Shown here in pieces: positions 20,539 through 29,640 of a stretch of DNA of 64,000 bases (positions within the stretch are counted from its first letter, which is position 1; every line of letters starts with the position of its first letter). The stretch is from an uncultured Bacteroidales bacterium. Lineage in GTDB: Bacteria; Bacteroidota; Bacteroidia; Bacteroidales; F082. Made by a program: the position numbers and the translations under genes. Where the stretch lies: the NCBI GenBank assembly GCA_905233685.1, contig CAJOEZ010000024.1, positions 1 to 64,000 on the forward strand, written 5' to 3'. The notes beneath the pieces are model-generated. The model saw only the letters and a program-made list of their open reading frames with translations, searched no databases and was not told the DNA's origin.

Positions 20539-22371
20539 ATGAAAAAACTTAGCACAATCATCATCGCAATGGCTCTCATGCTCGGAATGGGCCAGTGCAA
20601 GAAACAGGAAACACCCACCACTGACGACACCGAAGGCGGGAAGGTCTATATCACCGTGAACGTGGGTGACAACGGGGCAAAACATGACATTTATCCCAAC
20701 ACGGGAGCCTACGTCTTCACTAACGGGGACAAATTGTATGTGGGCAACGGTGGCCACTTTATCGGCACCTTGGAATACCAAAACGGCGCCTTCAGCGGCA
20801 CCATCACCGGGCCGAGCACCGAAGACTACCTGCACTTCTACTTCGTGGGCGGACTGGCGACGACGCCTGCCGAGCTTACAGCGGGGACGACTTCCTACAC
20901 CGTGAGCATCGCCAACCAAAGCAGCAAGCTGCCCATCCTCTCCTACGGCCCATCCACGCAGAAATACACCGATGCCAGCGGCGTTTATTCCACCATCTTG
21001 AAAAACCAGTGCGCCTTGGTGAAGTTTGTGCCTTCCACGGCCACCTCAAACGAAGTTACCTTGACCGGCATGAAAAACGAGGTCTCCTTGGATTTCGCCA
21101 ACAACACGCTGCAGCCGACCGGAACTACGGGCAACATTAAGCTGAAATCCATGAGCAATACCGAAAAATGGGCGATCCTGCTGCCTCAGGATGCCGCTCC
21201 CGGCACTGCTGTCAATATCCAGGACTACGTTTCGACGACCGACGTCCCGGCCATCACCAACAACATGTACAGCAATTCGGGCATTGGCATCAACATGGAA
21301 GCGGTGGTGACCGTGACCACCCAGACTGTTTATGAATTGGGTACCTCCAAAGCCGTCGCCGGCGGAAACGTGGCCACCCAGGCCACCATCACCGAAAGGG
21401 GCTTCTGCTGGGGCGCGGCCGAGAATCCTACAACCGATGACAGCAGGATTGCAGTTGGCTCGGGAACTGGGAAATTTGTCGCTAATCTGACGGGATTGTC
21501 CGAAGGCACATATCACGTTAGGGCTTACGCCATTTCAACGTCCTTGCTCACCGGTGACCCTGTCACTAATTACGGCAGTGATTTGACCTTTACTACCTGT
21601 ATCGTTCCCGGTGGCGCCGCTTCAGGTGTCTTCACTGTTGCCAACAACAAGAAAGTGCGCTTCGCCAACGGCAACCTGCAGCACCAAGGCAGCAGCTCCA
21701 CCTGGCGCCTTGCCGAAAACCCATGGGTCAGCATGGGCAACACGGCCGGCAATACCGCAACGAGCAGCACGCAAACGGCCTGGACCGACTTGTTCTACTG
21801 GGCTTATTATGACAGCCATGAACATGCAAATAGGGGAAGCGACACTTACATGGAGCCTCCATATAACTTTTCTGAATTCAATGGGACGCTCGACAATGCG
21901 AACAATACGGTCGGTTGGAAGACCTTGTCAGTAAATGACTGGAATATGGTGATTGGGAGTCGTAATGGCAGCACCATCAATGGCGTGGCGAACGCGAGGT
22001 TCCTCAAAGCCAGCGTCAACGAAGTTCATGGCGTCATCCTGTTTCCCGACCTGTTTGTTTGGCCTGATGACCTGAGCCTGCCCTCCGCTATTAATACTCA
22101 AAATAATGGCTACAATGGGGGCAGTTACACCAGCGCGGAGTGGCAAAAGTTAGCCTCCAACGGAGCGGTCTTTTTACCTGTGACGGGTGCGGTTCATTAT
22201 AATCAGGGGAGTGTTACGTTTGATCATGACGACGAAGGCGTTTATCATTCATGCTCTCGTTCAGGGAATCACTCTGTGTATTTTCTCCTGTTTGATCAAT
22301 ATAGTGTCTATAAAGATTATCGAAACGATTATTATAGGGGTGCAGTACGACTCGCATACGAATACAACTAA
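20539..22371 (+). CDS. Fimbrillin-like lipoprotein with C-terminal FISUMP-like region
   Basis: 610 residues with lipoprotein signal (lipobox LGMGQC, Cys at about 20). Residues ~30-250 follow the fimbrillin (FimA/Mfa-like) pattern, including YTDASGVYSTILKNQCALVKF and a late WAILLPQD strand. Residues ~270-350 look like a fibronectin-III-type domain (GTYHVRAYAIS). The C-terminal ~250 residues are Trp/Tyr-rich with VNDWNMVIGSRNG and VFLPVTGAVHY, resembling the paralogous FISUMP-like domains of surface proteins in Fibrobacterota and Bacteroidota. Probably a surface-exposed adhesin or minor pilus-type component; the domain names are from memory of family patterns. Confidence 0.65.
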   Translation: MKKLSTIIIAMALMLGMGQCKKQETPTTDDTEGGKVYITVNVGDNGAKHDIYPNTGAYVFTNGDKLYVGNGGHFIGTLEYQNGAFSGTITGPSTEDYLHFYFVGGLATTPAELTAGTTSYTVSIANQSSKLPILSYGPSTQKYTDASGVYSTILKNQCALVKFVPSTATSNEVTLTGMKNEVSLDFANNTLQPTGTTGNIKLKSMSNTEKWAILLPQDAAPGTAVNIQDYVSTTDVPAITNNMYSNSGIGINMEAVVTVTTQTVYELGTSKAVAGGNVATQATITERGFCWGAAENPTTDDSRIAVGSGTGKFVANLTGLSEGTYHVRAYAISTSLLTGDPVTNYGSDLTFTTCIVPGGAASGVFTVANNKKVRFANGNLQHQGSSSTWRLAENPWVSMGNTAGNTATSSTQTAWTDLFYWAYYDSHEHANRGSDTYMEPPYNFSEFNGTLDNANNTVGWKTLSVNDWNMVIGSRNGSTINGVANARFLKASVNEVHGVILFPDLFVWPDDLSLPSAINTQNNGYNGGSYTSAEWQKLASNGAVFLPVTGAVHYNQGSVTFDHDDEGVYHSCSRSGNHSVYFLLFDQYSVYKDYRNDYYRGAVRLAYEYN

Positions 22372-22396
22372 AACTCTTCTATGAAGGGAACAAGGG

Positions 22397-22430
22397 AGGC
22401 GGCCATCGTTTGAGGTGGCCGCCTTTTTTG
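22397..22430 (+). terminator. Terminator after the fimbrillin-like gene
   Basis: AGGCGGCCA pairs with TGGCCGCCT, followed by a T-tract. Confidence 0.75.
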
Positions 22431-22470
22431 GTTTTTTTCAGCAATTTAGGTTGTTTTTCGGGAAAATGTG

Positions 22471-22478
22471 TAATTTTG
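22471..22478 (+). promoter_or_regulatory. -7 element of the RelE-type TA operon
   Basis: TAATTTTG at 22471-22478, 21 bases before the antitoxin ATG. Confidence 0.55.
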
Positions 22479-22499
22479 CGGCAAGAAAACAAAACCAAC

Positions 22500-22751
22500 A
22501 TGTGTACTTATAACATCACATTGAATGATGCTTTGGTTGAGAAAGCGCGTCCTGCTTTCGCCAACGACAAGGCTCTGCAAAAGTGGTTGCAAGAGCAAGT
22601 TTCGGCCATTTTGGAACGTTACGTGAGTAGCCGTATTGAATCAGAGTCGGTTCATCAACATGCCATGGTAGAAGAGAGCCTGACAACAGCTTTCAACGAA
22701 CTACATTCGGGTCAGGCCAAGAAAAACGCACGCGGCTTGTTTGCGCAATAA
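22500..22751 (+). CDS. Antitoxin of a RelE-type TA pair
   Basis: 83 residues from the ATG at 22500 (MCTYNIT), which follows the promoter; the frame is open further upstream but runs through the preceding terminator. The pattern NDALVEKARPAFANDKALQKWLQEQV is typical of small Bacteroidales antitoxins that precede RelE/ParE toxins: a dimerising N-terminal half, then a flexible toxin-wrapping tail. The toxin gene starts 11 bases downstream. Confidence 0.7.
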   Translation: MCTYNITLNDALVEKARPAFANDKALQKWLQEQVSAILERYVSSRIESESVHQHAMVEESLTTAFNELHSGQAKKNARGLFAQ

Positions 22752-22762
22752 TACATTATTCC

Positions 22763-23125
22763 ATGACTGTTATTATTGACTTCCTGCCCGAATTTGAAAG
22801 ACGGGCAAAGGTATTGGCCAAAAAATACAAGTCTTTTCCATCTGATTATGATGCTTTTTTAGATGAGTTAGAGAAGAATCCTTTTGGGGGCGACCCGTTG
22901 GGTCACAACACCTACAAATGTCGTATGACCATTGCATCGAAAGGCAAAGGGAAAAGTGGCGGCGCACGTGTAATAACCTATAATGTCCAGAAGCAAACGA
23001 CTGATGAAGTTCTGATAACATTGATGTCCATTTACGACAAATCGGAAATTGACAATGTTTCAGATGCATATTTGCGCCAACTGGTGCAATCTATTGAGAG
23101 TAGGAGTAACTATGCAACGCGTTAA
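22763..23125 (+). CDS. RelE/ParE-family toxin
   Basis: 120 residues. Family pattern: helix FERRAKVLAKKYKSFPSDY, then LEKNPFGGDPLGHNTYKCRM, the basic strand ASKGKGKSGGARVITY and LITLMSIYDKSEIDNVSD. This matches the RelE-like toxins whose conserved KGKSGGAR-I strand carries the basic residues for ribosome-dependent mRNA cleavage. Partner of the upstream antitoxin. Located between two terminators, next to a duplicated S4 gene. Confidence 0.8.
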   Translation: MTVIIDFLPEFERRAKVLAKKYKSFPSDYDAFLDELEKNPFGGDPLGHNTYKCRMTIASKGKGKSGGARVITYNVQKQTTDEVLITLMSIYDKSEIDNVSDAYLRQLVQSIESRSNYATR

Positions 23126-23147
23126 CCCAATCGTAATCATAATTGCG

Positions 23148-23179
23148 AGGCGGCCATGAGGGGAATGGCCGCCTTTTTT
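23148..23179 (+). terminator. Terminator after the RelE-type TA operon
   Basis: AGGCGGCCAT (23148-23157) pairs perfectly with ATGGCCGCCT (23165-23174), followed by Ts. Confidence 0.75.
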
Positions 23180-23199
23180 GTGCGTCTGAGAAAAAAGCG

Positions 23200-23207
23200 T
23201 ATCTTTG
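23200..23207 (+). promoter_or_regulatory. -7 element for the second S4 gene
   Basis: TATCTTTG at 23200-23207, in a context nearly identical to that before the first S4 gene. Confidence 0.6.
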
Positions 23208-23228
23208 CGACAACAAAACACAACGATT

Positions 23229-23468
23229 ATGGCGCAGAAACTGAACCGAATCCGTTTTGCCCTCCGAGAGGGCGAGGGCTTTATTCCACTGATTTCCTTG
23301 CTGAAAGCCTGTGACGTGGTCTACTCTGGTGCCGAGGCCCAAGAGGTGGTCACGGCGGGCATGGTGCTCCGCAACGGCGAGGTGGAGACCCGCAAGCGGG
23401 CAAAGATTACCGCTGGCGAAGTGATTGTTTTTGAGAATTACGAGATCTTGGTTGAAGGCTGGGATTAA
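23229..23468 (+). CDS. S4-domain RNA-binding protein, copy 2
   Basis: 79 residues from the ATG at 23229. It differs from copy 1 (19748-19990) at only a handful of positions (IRFALREGEGF for IHFALREGEDY, NYEIL for NFEIF, and lacks the final Gly). The upstream 40 bases, including the promoter and the ACAACAAAACACAACGATT leader, are also almost identical. A recent segmental duplication about 3.5 kb apart with TA and surface genes between the copies. RNA-binding role inferred from the S4 fold. Confidence 0.85.
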   Translation: MAQKLNRIRFALREGEGFIPLISLLKACDVVYSGAEAQEVVTAGMVLRNGEVETRKRAKITAGEVIVFENYEILVEGWD

Positions 23469-23509
23469 TTTGATGACTTCAATGCACTTTTGAAAAACCA
23501 CATTGACAA

Positions 23510-23542
23510 TTTGGATTGATTAATTAAAAGATTGTATCTTTG
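23510..23542 (+). promoter_or_regulatory. Promoter for the FGE-domain lipoprotein
   Basis: TTTG at 23510-23513 and TATCTTTG at 23535-23542 with a 21-base spacer, 22 bases before the ATG. Confidence 0.7.
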
Positions 23543-23564
23543 CACAAATTTAAAATTTATCACA

Positions 23565-25166
23565 ATGAAAACTCTCAAATCATGGGCGCTTGCCGCCATC
23601 ATCGTCTTCAGCGCCGCGACCCTCACCGGCTGCAAGAAGGACAATCCAAACAACAACCAGTGGGGCGCAGAGACGCTCACATTCAAGGTGAACAATTCCT
23701 CTGACGAGTTTATTTTGAAAAAGGTGGAAGGAGGCGATTACTCGATGGAGTATATGTACGAAAGCCATGTGAAGACCGTCACAGGAACGCTCTCCGACTT
23801 TTACATCTGTCCCGTCGAGGTGACCAACAAGCTTTGGTACGATGTTATGGGCTGGAGACCCGAAGGACAGTTAAACAATGGCGACTCATACCCCGTCAGC
23901 AACCTGAACTACTACGACATCGTCAAGGAAGGCGGCTTCATTGACAAGCTGAACACGTTATGCGCCAACCAGCTGCCCTCAGGCAAGCGCTTCGCGCTGC
24001 CCACCGAAGCCCAATGGGAATATGCAGCCCGTGGAGGACAAAAGTCGAATGGTTACAAATATTCCGGATCCAACACGTTAGACGAAGTGGCCTGGTACGC
24101 CGGCAACTCGGACGGAACAACTCACCCCGTTGGCCTGAAGCAACCTAATGAGCTCGGCCTTTACGACATGACCGGCAACGTCTGGGAATGGACCCGCGAC
24201 AATTTCGTCTACTTTGACAAACTCACCACCAACCAAGGGCTCGACTACGTCTGCACTGCCGAAAACAACTACCGCGTAACCCGCGGCGGCAGCTACGGCA
24301 CCAGACAGATGGGTCTCGAAATCGCCTACCACACATGGCTGGGAATGCACCAGTCCTATAAAAACCGCGGCCTGCGCCTCGCCCTCGTGGATGACTTCGT
24401 CGAAGAAAAACTTGTGGAACCTACCCAGCCCGACAACCTCCTCTCCATCGCCGTGAACAACGGTACAGTCGGCTACTACCTCCCGATGGTTGAAGTGAAG
24501 GGCGGCGACTACGAACTGGTTTACGAGCGCGGCGGCGAACTGAAAACCGTCAGAGGAACGCTTTCCGATTTCTATATCTGCCAAACCGAAACGATGAACT
24601 ACATCTGGGAAACCGTCATGGGCTCGGTACCCCAAGGCCAAACAGAGAGCGAAGGTCTCTATCCAGTTACGATGGTCAACTACGAGGACATCACTGGCCC
24701 CGGTGGTTTCCTCGACAAGTTGAACACGATGTGCGCCGACCAATTGCCCGCCGGGATGCAGTTTGCCCTCGCTACTGAGGCCGAATGGCACTACGCCGCC
24801 ATCGGCGGACGCAAGTCGCAGGGCTATGTCTGCGCAGGTTCAAACACAATAAGCGATGTGGCCTGGTATGTCGACAACGGCGGACGAGCCTCCCATTTCG
24901 TGGCCTCCAAGCAGCCTAACGAGCTTGGCCTCTACGACTTGAGCGGTAACGTCTGGGAATACTGTAACGACTGGTATGCCGAATTGGCCGACCTCCCTGC
25001 CGACCAGGGCACTGACTATGCCGGTCCAGAGTCAGGCGAAGTTATTGTTGGTTGCGGCGGCTGCTACGACAGTGAACCCTACGCCTGCACATGTTTTTAC
25101 CATGGCCGCGAGATTGAACACAATGGCCGCAACGCCACTGTGGGCTTCCGCATCGTTTTGAGATGA
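23565..25166 (+). CDS. Lipoprotein with two FGE-sulfatase-like domains
   Basis: 533 residues from the ATG at 23565 (MKTLKS). The lipobox is TLTGC with Cys23. Two tandem formylglycine-generating-enzyme (SUMF1-type) domains follow at about 55-270 and 300-530. Each has the FYIC(P/Q)-E-TN/MN start, LPTEAQWEYAARGG or LATEAEWHYAAIGG, NELGLYDMTGNVWEW or NELGLYDLSGNVWEY, and a C-terminal GLRLAL or GFRIVLR. The first lacks Cys in its RGGSY segment; the second has several Cys near its C-terminus (VGCGGCYDS). Most Bacteroidota proteins of this kind are non-catalytic or of unknown activity. Surface or periplasmic by lipobox; no sulfatase is adjacent. Confidence 0.8.
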   Translation: MKTLKSWALAAIIVFSAATLTGCKKDNPNNNQWGAETLTFKVNNSSDEFILKKVEGGDYSMEYMYESHVKTVTGTLSDFYICPVEVTNKLWYDVMGWRPEGQLNNGDSYPVSNLNYYDIVKEGGFIDKLNTLCANQLPSGKRFALPTEAQWEYAARGGQKSNGYKYSGSNTLDEVAWYAGNSDGTTHPVGLKQPNELGLYDMTGNVWEWTRDNFVYFDKLTTNQGLDYVCTAENNYRVTRGGSYGTRQMGLEIAYHTWLGMHQSYKNRGLRLALVDDFVEEKLVEPTQPDNLLSIAVNNGTVGYYLPMVEVKGGDYELVYERGGELKTVRGTLSDFYICQTETMNYIWETVMGSVPQGQTESEGLYPVTMVNYEDITGPGGFLDKLNTMCADQLPAGMQFALATEAEWHYAAIGGRKSQGYVCAGSNTISDVAWYVDNGGRASHFVASKQPNELGLYDLSGNVWEYCNDWYAELADLPADQGTDYAGPESGEVIVGCGGCYDSEPYACTCFYHGREIEHNGRNATVGFRIVLR

Positions 25167-25187
25167 GAATCAACAAGACTAAATTCA

Positions 25188-25219
25188 AAAAGGCGACCCC
25201 AACAGAGGTCGCCTTTTTT
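25188..25219 (+). terminator. Terminator after the FGE-domain gene
   Basis: AGGCGACC (25191-25198) pairs with GGTCGCCT (25207-25214), flanked by A-rich and T-rich tracts, so it may work in both directions. Confidence 0.75.
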
Positions 25220-25229
25220 GTAAAAATAC

Positions 25230-25257
25230 GTAGAGACGAGTCATGGCACGTCTCTAC
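25230..25257. repeat. Inverted repeat between convergent genes
   Basis: GTAGAGACG (25230-25238) and CGTCTCTAC (25249-25257) form a perfect 9-base stem with a 10-base loop, 5 bases after the gcvP stop on the minus strand. It may stabilise or end the gcvP transcript, or be a small dispersed hairpin repeat. Confidence 0.55.
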
Positions 25258-25262
25258 AAAGG

Positions 25263-28094
25263 TTAGAATTTGCAAACCAAATTCCTGTCGCCGTAGGCGT
25301 CGTCGATGCGGGTGACGTGCGGGAAGTACTTGTCCTGGACGTCGCTCTTCATCGGGAAGCCGGCCTCTTCGCGGGTGAAGGGGAAGTTCCACTCGTTGGC
25401 CATCAGCATCTCGGCGGTGTAAGGCGCGTGGCTGATAATGTTGTTGCCCTTCTCAGCCTTGCCGTCTTCGATGTCCTTGATTTCCTTGCGTATCTGGATC
25501 ATGGCTTCGACGAAGCGGTCAAGCTCGGCGATAGGCTCGCTCTCGGTGGGTTCCACCATCAGGGTCTCGTGGACCGGGAAGGCCACGGTAGGAGCGTGGA
25601 AGCCGAAGTCCATCAAGCGCTTGGCGATGTCGATGGCGGCGACGCCAGTGGCCTTATTGATGCCGTTGATGTCGAGAATCATTTCGTGGGCCACATGTCC
25701 GTGGTTGCCGGTGTACAGAATCGGGTAGTAGTCCTTCAGTCTGTCCTTCAGGTAGTTGGCGTTCATGATGGCACCCAAGGTGGCTTTCTTCAGACCTTCA
25801 CCGCCTAACATCTTGATGTAGCAGTAGGTGATGGTGAGGATCTGAGCGCTACCGAACGGAGCGGCTGAAACAGCGCCTTCTTGCTTTTCGCCACCGCAGT
25901 GGAACAGGATGTGTGAAGGCAGGTAGGGCTTCAGGTGTTCGGCCACGCCGATGGGGCCTACGCCAGGACCGCCACCGCCGTGCGGGATGGCAAAGGTCTT
26001 GTGCAGGTTGAGGTGGCACACGTCGGCACCGATGAAGCCGTTCATGTTGGCACCGTCCATGTAGACTTGGCCGCCGTTGTCGTGAACGATCTTCACGAGG
26101 GTGCGGATGCCGTCCTCATAGATGCCGTGGGTGGAAGGATAGGTGACCATAAAGGCAGCCAGATTGTCCTTGTACTGCTCGGCTTTGGCCTTAGCGTCCT
26201 CAAGGTTGATGTTGCCGTGCTCGTCGCAAGCCACCACCACCACCTGCATACCGGCCATAGCAGCCGAAGCGGGGTTGGTGCCGTGAGCCGAAGCGGGAAT
26301 CAGGCAGATGTTTCTGTGACCCTGACCGTTGGCCTCCTGATAACGACGGATGGTGAGCAGACCGGCATATTCGCCGCTGGCACCCGAGTTAGGCATGAAA
26401 CTCATGCCCTTGAAGCCCGTGATTTCGCAGAGGTCTTTCTCCATCTCGCTGATGAGTTCGAGATAGCCTTCCACTTGGTCAGCGGGGACGAAGGGGTGGA
26501 TGTTGCCGAATTCAGGCCAACTGAGAGCATACATCGAAGTGGCGGGGTTCAGTTTCATCGTGCAAGACCCCAACGGAATCATGCAGCGGTTGAGGCTGAG
26601 GTCGCGGTTCTCGAGTTTCTTCATGTAGCGCATCATGTCGGTCTCGCTGCGGTACTTGAAGAACATCGGGGCCTGCATGAACTTGGAGGTGCGCTGCATT
26701 TCAGGTTGGATGCCGCTGAACTTCTGGCAATTCGGGTCGCAGACCAGCTCTTCGTGCTGCTTCCCAAGGGCTTCGGCGACGACGATACCGATTTCGTTGA
26801 TGTCCTCGCGGGCCGTGGTCTCGTCGATGCTGATGCCGAAGTGCTGTTTGTCGATGATGCGGAAGTTCATGCCGTGTTTCTCGGCGGCTTCCTTCACCTT
26901 GCAGGTGCAAACGCCTTCGGGCAGTTCGAGCAACAGTGTGTCGAAGAAGTGCTTGTTGAGTTGCTTCACGCCGAGTTTGGCCAATTCGGAGGTCAGCTTA
27001 CCAGCGAGGCAGTTGATATGATGTGCGATTTCGGTCAAGCCGTCCGGGCCATGATAGAGGGCGTAAAAGCCTGACATGATGGCCAACAATGCCTGCGCGG
27101 TGCAGATGTTGGACGTGGCCTTTTCGCGCTTGATGTGCTGCTCGCGGGTCTGCAAAGCCAGACGGTAGGCGGGATTGCCGAGTGCGTCAATGCTGATGCC
27201 GATAATACGGCCAGGCATGTCGCGCTTGTAGGCTTCGGTGGTGGCGAAGTAACCGGCGTGCGGGCCGCCGAATCCCATCGGCAGGCCAAAACGCTGGTTG
27301 GAACCGAGCACCACGTCGGCACCCCATTCGCCGGGAGGCGTGATGAGGGTGAGGCTCAGCAAGTCGGCGGCAACGGCCACCTGCATTCCCTTGGCCTTCC
27401 ATTCGGCAACTTTGGCGCGGTTGTCCACGATTTCACCGAACTGGTTAGGGCACTGGAGCAGGATACCGAAATATTGCTCGCTGCAATCGAACTTCTCGAC
27501 TGGAGCCACTTCAACCTCGATGCCCTGGAAGTGGGCGCGGGTCTTGATGACCTCGATGCTCTGCGGGAACACATCGTCGGCCACGAAGAACTTCTTCACA
27601 CCGGCCTTCACTTGGGCGCGGCTACGGCTGTGCCAGAACATCAGCATGGCTTCAGCGGCGGCGGTGCCTTCGTCAAGCAAACTAGCGTTGGCCAAAGGCA
27701 TGGCGGTCAGCTCGCTGATGACGGTCTGGAAGTTCAAGAGGGCTTCGAGGCGGCCTTGCGAAATCTCGGCTTGATAAGGCGTGTAAGAGGTGTACCAGCC
27801 CGGATTTTCAAGGATGTTGCGCATGATGACGCCCGGAGTGATGGTGTTGTAGTAGCCCAAGCCGATGTAGGTGCGGAACTGCTTGTTCTTGGCACCCAAG
27901 GCCTTGAGGTGGCTGATGACTTCGTATTCGTTCATGCCTTCGCCAATGTTGAGGTCTTTCGGCAGACGGATTTCGGGAGCGATGATTTCGTCCACAAGTT
28001 GTTCTTGCGATTTCACGCCGATGACCTTGAGCATCTTTTCAGCGTCGGATGCAGTGGGTCCGTTGTGGCGTTTGATGAAGTTGTTTCTAATCAT
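25263..28094 (-). CDS. gcvP: Glycine dehydrogenase (decarboxylating), full-length P protein
   Basis: 943 residues, both P-protein halves fused as in E. coli. Start RNNFIKRHNGPTASDAEKMLKVIG is the typical N-terminus. The PLP-binding lysine is K699 in HLNLHKTFAIPHGGGGPG, with GSCTMKLNPA and MSFMPNSGASGEYAGL upstream. It decarboxylates glycine and passes the aminomethyl group to lipoylated GcvH. gcvT and gcvH are not in the window. Transcribed alone or with the upstream membrane-protein gene, whose stop lies 21 bases before this start. Confidence 0.95.
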   Translation of the reverse strand: MIRNNFIKRHNGPTASDAEKMLKVIGVKSQEQLVDEIIAPEIRLPKDLNIGEGMNEYEVISHLKALGAKNKQFRTYIGLGYYNTITPGVIMRNILENPGWYTSYTPYQAEISQGRLEALLNFQTVISELTAMPLANASLLDEGTAAAEAMLMFWHSRSRAQVKAGVKKFFVADDVFPQSIEVIKTRAHFQGIEVEVAPVEKFDCSEQYFGILLQCPNQFGEIVDNRAKVAEWKAKGMQVAVAADLLSLTLITPPGEWGADVVLGSNQRFGLPMGFGGPHAGYFATTEAYKRDMPGRIIGISIDALGNPAYRLALQTREQHIKREKATSNICTAQALLAIMSGFYALYHGPDGLTEIAHHINCLAGKLTSELAKLGVKQLNKHFFDTLLLELPEGVCTCKVKEAAEKHGMNFRIIDKQHFGISIDETTAREDINEIGIVVAEALGKQHEELVCDPNCQKFSGIQPEMQRTSKFMQAPMFFKYRSETDMMRYMKKLENRDLSLNRCMIPLGSCTMKLNPATSMYALSWPEFGNIHPFVPADQVEGYLELISEMEKDLCEITGFKGMSFMPNSGASGEYAGLLTIRRYQEANGQGHRNICLIPASAHGTNPASAAMAGMQVVVVACDEHGNINLEDAKAKAEQYKDNLAAFMVTYPSTHGIYEDGIRTLVKIVHDNGGQVYMDGANMNGFIGADVCHLNLHKTFAIPHGGGGPGVGPIGVAEHLKPYLPSHILFHCGGEKQEGAVSAAPFGSAQILTITYCYIKMLGGEGLKKATLGAIMNANYLKDRLKDYYPILYTGNHGHVAHEMILDINGINKATGVAAIDIAKRLMDFGFHAPTVAFPVHETLMVEPTESEPIAELDRFVEAMIQIRKEIKDIEDGKAEKGNNIISHAPYTAEMLMANEWNFPFTREEAGFPMKSDVQDKYFPHVTRIDDAYGDRNLVCKF

Positions 28095-28115
28095 AAACGT
28101 TTGATTTATAAATTA

Positions 28116-28904
28116 TTAATTGATTTCTTTCAGTTTGCTTTTCAGTGCGTCAACCGTTTCGATGGAGGTGATTTCGCTTGAAGGGATTTTGCGGAGTTTT
28201 CTACTCCATTCCAAATATGACGGTGAGTCTTTCAGGATGGTAAAACGCAGATAATCATACTCATCACCCGTGACTTTGCCTTTGTATTGCTTGTAAAGCC
28301 CATCATAGTCATCCATTTGAATGGCGCGCTGATGAATCAAGGTCCAAAACTCCTCTTTGAACTTCACGTTGTCGTCTATGACTGCGGGTTGTGGTGTAAT
28401 CGGTTCTGGAGTTTCGACGACGGGCGTTTGCTCTTCTATTATAATATCTTGATTTTCAGTTGTTTGTTCAACGAAAATAGTCGTGTCTTTGGGCGTTTCG
28501 GTTTCCGTTTCAATAGTGGAAAGCGAATCGCTGACAACGATTGGCGTTTCGGTCTCTGGCTTATTTTCGAGAGGCTGTGACTTTTTCGGCTTGAAGATGC
28601 CGACAGTCAAAAAGATGATAATTCCGATGATGACGGCGGCAATAAGCACCCAAATCACCACCTGGAGAATCGTGTTCATCCGTTCTTTCAAAGGCTCCTT
28701 CTCATATTGGGCGATCAGTTTTCCGTCGTAAACCTGATTGCCAGCATTGGGCTCGAAGATGAATTTTGTGAAAACATATCCTTTAGGAGCAAGGATATAG
28801 TCTTGAACATCATGACCATCCTCAAAGATTGAATAGGGGCATCCATCCATTTTTTTACCAATGCCCGCATCAACACTGTAATGCTTTTCAACAAAATCAG
28901 TCAT
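28116..28904 (-). CDS. Single-pass membrane protein of unknown function
   Basis: 262 residues. An N-terminal cytoplasmic domain of ~75 residues (GCPYSIFEDGHDVQDYILAP, KGYVFTKFIFEPNAGN) is followed by one membrane helix at ~79-104. Then comes a Pro/Glu/Thr-rich linker (~105-178) and a small C-terminal helical domain (KFKEEFWTLIHQRAIQMDDYDGLY). The layout resembles a membrane-anchored sensor or scaffold, but no family is recognised. It lies 14 bases downstream of the LEA14-like lipoprotein gene, so the two are probably cotranscribed. Confidence 0.65.
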   Translation of the reverse strand: MTDFVEKHYSVDAGIGKKMDGCPYSIFEDGHDVQDYILAPKGYVFTKFIFEPNAGNQVYDGKLIAQYEKEPLKERMNTILQVVIWVLIAAVIIGIIIFLTVGIFKPKKSQPLENKPETETPIVVSDSLSTIETETETPKDTTIFVEQTTENQDIIIEEQTPVVETPEPITPQPAVIDDNVKFKEEFWTLIHQRAIQMDDYDGLYKQYKGKVTGDEYDYLRFTILKDSPSYLEWSRKLRKIPSSEITSIETVDALKSKLKEIN

Positions 28905-28918
28905 TGCCGAAAAAAGAA

Positions 28919-29509
28919 TTAATTCAGGGTTTTGTTCATTGAGATGTAGTTGGGGTAGGAGAGTTGTTGGCCGTTGATGCTGATGTATGGCTTCACCTTC
29001 AGACCCACATTCACAGGATTGCTACTGGCTCCGGCCAGTTTGAAGGCCAGATTGACAATGGCGTCCGCCGACTCCCCGCTAAACAGTTGGAACAAATCGG
29101 TGGTGATGGGAATGGTGACTACGTTGCTCGAGTTGGCGGGCACGTTGATAGCTTGGTTCATCGTCGTGCTTACGACTTGTTTTCCGTTGAGGGTCAAAAT
29201 ATAGTCCATCTTGGCCATCGAGGCAGCAATGGAGTTGGGATTGCTCACGTTGAGGTTCACGTTAAAGGAGACGGGTAAAGTCCTGTTGGTGATGGCGTTG
29301 ACGAGGGCTAGACCTTGCGTGATATTGAGGCTTTCTGCCGTCATGCCCTTGCTCAAGTTGATGCCGAGCATCTGGATTTGGTTGATGTTGTTGAAATTGA
29401 AGGTGCAGTTGGCGAAATTGGCCATCTGGGCCACTTGGTTCAACACGTCGCAAGAGGCGAGTCCAAGTGTGACAAACAGGATAATCAGGGTTTTCTTTAA
29501 CTTTGACAT
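28919..29509 (-). CDS. LEA14-like (WHy-type) lipoprotein
   Basis: 196 residues. Lipobox LGLASC with Cys20. The mature protein has the alternating Asn-rich strands of the LEA type 2/WHy fold (FNFNNINQIQMLGINLSKG, LPVSFNVNLNVSNPN, VVTIPITTDLFQLF). Bacterial members are periplasmic-side lipoproteins of unclear role, sometimes linked to desiccation or stress. First gene of a likely operon with the membrane protein at 28116. Confidence 0.7.
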   Translation of the reverse strand: MSKLKKTLIILFVTLGLASCDVLNQVAQMANFANCTFNFNNINQIQMLGINLSKGMTAESLNITQGLALVNAITNRTLPVSFNVNLNVSNPNSIAASMAKMDYILTLNGKQVVSTTMNQAINVPANSSNVVTIPITTDLFQLFSGESADAIVNLAFKLAGASSNPVNVGLKVKPYISINGQQLSYPNYISMNKTLN

Positions 29510-29588
29510 ATTTCTAATATTTTAATTTTCAATGATTTAAATCGAATCTAAAGCCCCAAATGGGCTATGCTTACAAAAGTGCAATAAT

Positions 29589-29619
29589 ACAAAAAAGTCG
29601 GACACGCGGCCCGACTTTT
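29589..29619 (-). terminator. Terminator after typA
   Basis: On the minus strand AAAAGTCGG pairs with CCGACTTTT and is followed by TTG; the stem lies 22 bases beyond the typA stop. It also has T residues on the plus strand. Confidence 0.65.
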
Positions 29620-29640
29620 GGGAAATATTTTTTTGTTTTT

